DNA of 64,000 bases from positions 1,178,001-1,242,000 of the forward strand of contig NZ_BMKD01000001.1 of assembly GCF_014643835.1 (NCBI RefSeq), read 5' to 3'. The notes under the pieces were generated by a model. The model had not been told where the DNA came from. It saw only the letters and a program-made list of their open reading frames with translations, and did no database searches. Origin of the DNA: Mucilaginibacter rubeus. GTDB lineage: Bacteria > Bacteroidota > Bacteroidia > Sphingobacteriales > Sphingobacteriaceae. This document shows, one piece after another, positions 60,514 through 64,000 of the stretch (position 1 is the stretch's first letter; each line of letters opens with the position of its first letter). A program made the position numbers and the translations under genes.

Positions 60514-62820
60514 ATGAACTCTCTTCGAATCTGCTCTTTATCCCTGTTAATACTCTTGGCCGGGTTGAAAAGCTATTGCCAGAACGGAGTTGAAGATTCG
60601 CTCAAAGAATATCATACATTGTTGAAAAAGAGCAGCGTGGACACAAATCGTGTAAGTGCGCTTTTACGATTGGGAAACTACTACCTTTTCCTGCCTCAGG
60701 AAAAGAAATCGGATCTGGACAGTGCCTTTAATTACTATAAACGTGCAGCAGAATTAAGCGAAAGTTTGCACTCGACTGAATGGCGTTATCGGATATTAGC
60801 CTATAAATCCCTGGCGTTCTTCGAGTCCGGAAAGCCAGATACCGGAAAAAAGATACTTAAGGAAGTGATCGGCTACTATCAAAAGACCGGCAACATTCGC
60901 CTGGAGGCTCATGCATGGGAATATCTTGGCAGCCACCTGCTTAACCAAAAGGCACCTGAAAACCGGGCCGAAGGTCATGCGAGCACCGAGCGGGCAATCA
61001 AGCTTTACAATCAGGCAGGAAATAAGTTTAAAGCTTTAGAGCTTCAGGCTGCGAACGCTACCGGCTACGTTTATGATAAAAAGTATGCCGAAGCTGAAAA
61101 AATCTTGCTGTCGGTCCATGAAGGTTTTAAAAGGATCAAATATTTCGGCGAAAGTGATGGCAGAGTTTTAGATTGGCTGGACTACATAGCGGGATTAAAC
61201 AATGACCTCAACAAGCAACTCTATTATGCGTCGCAGGAACTTGATAATTTACAGAAACATCCGAAGGAGTTCTCGAAAAGCAGGGAGGAACTTTTTTACC
61301 GACACTTATCAGTACTTTATAAGGATCTGGGGAATCTTTCTCAAAGTGAGTTATACGCCAGAAAACAACTGTCGCTTTCGTTAGAGTTGAAAACAGATTA
61401 CACCATTTCTCTTTGGAATTTAATTCCCAGCGTCGTGAAACAAGGGCGGCCTGCGGACGCTATGAAAATCCTAAATGAAACTGTAAAGAAGGCCCCTCCT
61501 GACTCCCTTCAGCAAATTTATGTTTATCAGTTCTATGGAGAAATTTATGCTGCCATGCACAACTACAAGGCAGCTGAGCATTATTACCAGCTCACTAATC
61601 GTCAATATGATAGAGTAGACCCCAAACATGAGAATTTATCGCTACTGGGCTTGGTTTACAGATCCATTGGTACTTTCTATGGTTCAATAAATCAATTTAA
61701 GAAAGCTGAACCTTTCTTAGCGGAAATAGCGGCTAAGAAACCTCCGATCAGACCGCTGCAAAAAAGTATCCTGGCGTTATTGCAATCCAGGATAGACTCA
61801 TCGGCAGGAAATTACTTTCCGGCGTTGCAACAATTCCAGCTCCACAAACGACTGAATGATTCAATATTTACAGTTGAAAAAAGCAGGCAGATTAACCAGC
61901 TCGAGGTCTCTTTTGAAACCAAGCAAAAGCAAATCAAGATTGATTTACTTAACGCACAAAATAAAGTTAACCTTGCACAAGCACAAAAGGCCAACATTCA
62001 GCGTAATATTACCGGAGGTGGCATCATAGTAATGTGCATAATATCAGGTGGTATTTTTTACGGTTTCAGAACTAAGATAAAAAGCAATCGTATTTTAACC
62101 TCTAAAAATAAGGAAATCGACCTAAAAAACGAGAGCCTGCAGACCCTGTTAAGTGAAAAGGAAATACTGCTTGGCGAAAAAGAGCTACTTCTTGCAGATA
62201 AAGACATGCTATTGAAAGAAGTTCATCACCGGGTAAAAAATAACCTGCAAATAGTAACCAGCCTGTTAAGTACCCAACTGGCATATTTGGAAAATAGCGA
62301 TGCTGTACAGGCTTTGGAAGAAAGCCAGCAACGGGTGCAGGCTATCGCATTGATTCACCAGAAGCTCTACCGGGAAACGGGAGGTGTCAGTATTGAAATG
62401 CAGTCTTATGTTCATGATCTTATTGAGGACCTGAAGGATGCATTTAACACATCCACCCGTCATATCCTGTTCAGGATTTCTATTGATGATATCAACCTGG
62501 ACATTGATTTGGCCGTACCTGTAGGATTGATCTTAAACGAAGCCATTACAAACTCAATTAAATATGCCTTTGGTGAAAAAGGCGGAGAGCTATCTGTGTC
62601 GATACTTAAGACAGAGGACGAACATTATGTTCTCACCGTCGCCGACAATGGCCGTGGATTACCCGAAGACTTTGACTTCGATAAAGTTAACACGCTTGGG
62701 ATGGTAATGATCAAAGGACTTGGAAGGCAAATACAAGCCTCGTTCGAGATTAGCAATTTGCAAGGATTAACGCTTTCTTTGAAATTTCCTTTTAGGAAGA
62801 CAAGCCAGGTCAAATCATAA
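60514..62820 (+). CDS. TPR-containing sensor histidine kinase (HisKA_2 type)
   Basis: 768 residues from ATG 60514; a GTG at 60481 in frame would add 11 residues before the signal peptide and is not preferred. The protein has a signal peptide (MNSLRICSLSLLILLAGLKSYCQ), a long periplasmic TPR region (about 40-470), one membrane helix near 510-530 (ITGGGIIVMCIISGGIFYGF), a coiled-coil, then the HisKA_2 box HHRVKNNLQIVTSLL near 570 and a HATPase_c domain (N box NEAITNSIKYAF near 675; G box DNGRGLP). The receiver partner is not in the window. It senses an envelope signal through the TPRs. Confidence 0.9.
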   Translation: MNSLRICSLSLLILLAGLKSYCQNGVEDSLKEYHTLLKKSSVDTNRVSALLRLGNYYLFLPQEKKSDLDSAFNYYKRAAELSESLHSTEWRYRILAYKSLAFFESGKPDTGKKILKEVIGYYQKTGNIRLEAHAWEYLGSHLLNQKAPENRAEGHASTERAIKLYNQAGNKFKALELQAANATGYVYDKKYAEAEKILLSVHEGFKRIKYFGESDGRVLDWLDYIAGLNNDLNKQLYYASQELDNLQKHPKEFSKSREELFYRHLSVLYKDLGNLSQSELYARKQLSLSLELKTDYTISLWNLIPSVVKQGRPADAMKILNETVKKAPPDSLQQIYVYQFYGEIYAAMHNYKAAEHYYQLTNRQYDRVDPKHENLSLLGLVYRSIGTFYGSINQFKKAEPFLAEIAAKKPPIRPLQKSILALLQSRIDSSAGNYFPALQQFQLHKRLNDSIFTVEKSRQINQLEVSFETKQKQIKIDLLNAQNKVNLAQAQKANIQRNITGGGIIVMCIISGGIFYGFRTKIKSNRILTSKNKEIDLKNESLQTLLSEKEILLGEKELLLADKDMLLKEVHHRVKNNLQIVTSLLSTQLAYLENSDAVQALEESQQRVQAIALIHQKLYRETGGVSIEMQSYVHDLIEDLKDAFNTSTRHILFRISIDDINLDIDLAVPVGLILNEAITNSIKYAFGEKGGELSVSILKTEDEHYVLTVADNGRGLPEDFDFDKVNTLGMVMIKGLGRQIQASFEISNLQGLTLSLKFPFRKTSQVKS

Positions 62821-62890
62821 AGCGGAACCTTATTTTCAAATCATTATAACACAACAAGTAGGTACTCCCTTCCGGTCATCTTGCACACAA

Positions 62891-62926
62891 TAAAAAAGCC
62901 TAAGAGCTGGTTTTTCGCACTCTTAG
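62891..62926 (-). terminator. Terminator of the alpha/beta hydrolase gene
   Basis: Arms CTAAGAG (62900-62906) and CTCTTAG (62920-62926) pair, followed on the minus strand by a run of Ts. It lies 10 bases after the stop of the minus-strand gene. Confidence 0.75.
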
Positions 62927-62935
62927 CCGCCTCCA

Positions 62936-64000
62936 CTATTTACGTGATCTAATGAATTCCGGAATATCTTTAAGCGTAGGATAATTGGGTAAGGCGGGTG
63001 GGGCGTCGTTCAAAAATTCATCGATTGAGTTTTTTACCCGTACATTGTTATTGTGTAAACCATTCCATAAAATGTGTCCTGCATTTTTGAAATACTGCAC
63101 ACGTTCGATTCCGGGGTTGATACGCAGGAGATCAAGCGGTGCGTTTCTTTCAATGTAAGAGCTTTCCCCCAGCATAAGCATCGACCTTACTTTGTTATGC
63201 TGAAATTTAGTTTTCAAATCTTTATTATAGACTGCTACCTGCGGAGGGATAATACCTATTACCGAGAAATTGATCAAACCCGGTTCTACTTTCGGAATGC
63301 TATTCCTGTCGTCTTTTGGAAAGGATTGAATAAAAAGTTTCTGAACCAGGTCCTGCCTGTTACTCATATAATTCAGGATTTCGTTTTGCGATGTAAAATC
63401 GCCTCCGGGATTTATAAGTATACCGATAATGGCCCTGAGAGGCAGGTTTACATCTTCGTTTAGGGCATTGGGCGACCTCGTAAACGTGGCAGTGCCAGCA
63501 GATGAAACAGTAACTCCGGGCTCCGCATAAACAGCTTTATATATACGCCCAGCCATTCGGCTATCTGATGCAATATCGGCCAAAAGTGACCCTCCATAGG
63601 ACTGTCCTATAACTATATATTGCTTTGCGTTAATAACATTAACAATGGCTTCAAAATCAAGAATATTCCGCAAGTGCGAGTACCCTGACTTAGGCAACAA
63701 TCCGCTTCTCCCGGAGCCAACCTGATCGTACAGGTATACATCGTAGCCGTCAATAGCGAACGTTTTAAAAAAATCGAGATCTAATTTTCTGACATAAGCA
63801 CCAGGCCCACCATGAAGGAAGATGATGGGTGTAGTTTTTTTAGCAATACCTGGTTTCGCCGCGATCTTATAGTATGCGATATGACTTCCGGTCTTCAGAT
63901 TCCAAAAACACGTAGGTACGTCACTAAAGTCCGGCGCAGGTTTCGGATTATCATTAGACGCTAACGGGGTTGATGTATGGATTACGAAAACCATAAACGC
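62936..64000 (-). CDS. Alpha/beta hydrolase (proline iminopeptidase-like), start beyond window edge
   Basis: At least 352 residues. Motifs are HGGPGAYVRK (61-70 counting from the internal Met), the GQSYGGS nucleophile elbow (Ser132), and NAGHILW near 308, which is the pattern of the proline-iminopeptidase/epoxide-hydrolase-type branch. The first Met (63994) stands in a hydrophobic segment (MVFVIHTSTPLAS) that looks like the end of a signal peptide, and the frame stays open to base 64000, so the true start is probably outside. Likely exported. Confidence 0.8.
   Translation of the reverse strand, partial: AFMVFVIHTSTPLASNDNPKPAPDFSDVPTCFWNLKTGSHIAYYKIAAKPGIAKKTTPIIFLHGGPGAYVRKLDLDFFKTFAIDGYDVYLYDQVGSGRSGLLPKSGYSHLRNILDFEAIVNVINAKQYIVIGQSYGGSLLADIASDSRMAGRIYKAVYAEPGVTVSSAGTATFTRSPNALNEDVNLPLRAIIGILINPGGDFTSQNEILNYMSNRQDLVQKLFIQSFPKDDRNSIPKVEPGLINFSVIGIIPPQVAVYNKDLKTKFQHNKVRSMLMLGESSYIERNAPLDLLRINPGIERVQYFKNAGHILWNGLHNNNVRVKNSIDEFLNDAPPALPNYPTLKDIPEFIRSRK

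Noticed and set aside
1-64000. CRISPR array or tRNA/rRNA genes
   Set aside because: No regularly spaced direct repeats and no tRNA- or rRNA-like segments were recognised by eye on either strand.

Overview
The window looks like a chromosomal segment of a Bacteroidota bacterium, most likely Sphingobacteriaceae (Mucilaginibacter or Pedobacter type). The evidence is an AT-rich base composition, a SusC/TonB-like outer-membrane beta-barrel receptor, a TlpA-type thioredoxin of the Sphingobacteriaceae kind, a PRTRC module, weak ribosome binding sites, and a two-component kinase with N-terminal TPRs. No tRNA, rRNA, CRISPR array, integrase, relaxase or transposase was found by eye.

Layout. 1-2.7 kb: the 5' part of a secreted thioredoxin-like protein, a small membrane peptide, and a small HTH regulator behind a 24-bp palindrome. 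2.8-7.7 kb (minus): a tightly overlapping three-gene operon made of a retron-type reverse transcriptase (NAxxH, YADD and VTG motifs) with a C-terminal extension that looks like a degenerate GHKL ATPase, a pseudo-receiver protein, and a pseudo-receiver/receiver/HEPN protein. A candidate msr-msd RNA precedes it. 7.7-10.8 kb (minus): a catalytically dead long prokaryotic Argonaute overlapping a PD-(D/E)XK nuclease. 11-15.3 kb: accessory genes including an HNH nuclease and a HEPN-motif protein. 15.5-18.2 kb (plus): a structured leader with a strong terminator, a CHAT (caspase-like) protease, and a bacterial gasdermin. 18.3-21.2 kb (minus): three consecutive HEPN-motif genes. 21.5-23.9 kb: an outer-membrane receptor with an apparent frameshift in an A7 tract. 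25-30.8 kb (minus): a PRTRC plasmid/ICE-type module with ssb and a macro-domain protein. 31.2-38.5 kb: a divergent Mrr-like nuclease and a 2017-residue STAND NTPase with an N-terminal Cap4/DUF4297-like nuclease (Avs-like). 38.9-45 kb: a membrane protein, an S1/P1 nuclease, and two PD-(D/E)XK-like proteins in tandem. 46-50.8 kb: a LuxR regulator with a hydrolase, then a Dyp-type peroxidase with a ferritin-like protein. 50.9-55 kb: tandem DUF262 proteins. 55-64 kb: ordinary chromosomal genes (SDR, AraC, DUF2255, outer-membrane barrel, TPR-histidine kinase, alpha/beta hydrolase).

Taken together, 2.8-55 kb is a defence island. It carries at least five distinct candidate anti-phage systems (retron with two-component-like partners, pAgo with nuclease, CHAT with gasdermin, STAND NTPase, DUF262 pair) and an unusual density of HEPN proteins, interrupted by a mobile-element maintenance module. 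The most novel candidate is the retron operon. Its RT appears to be fused to a histidine-kinase-like ATPase fold, its partners carry receiver domains, and its probable effector ends in an HEPN RNase-like domain. Functions are inferred from motifs read by eye; no database search was run.
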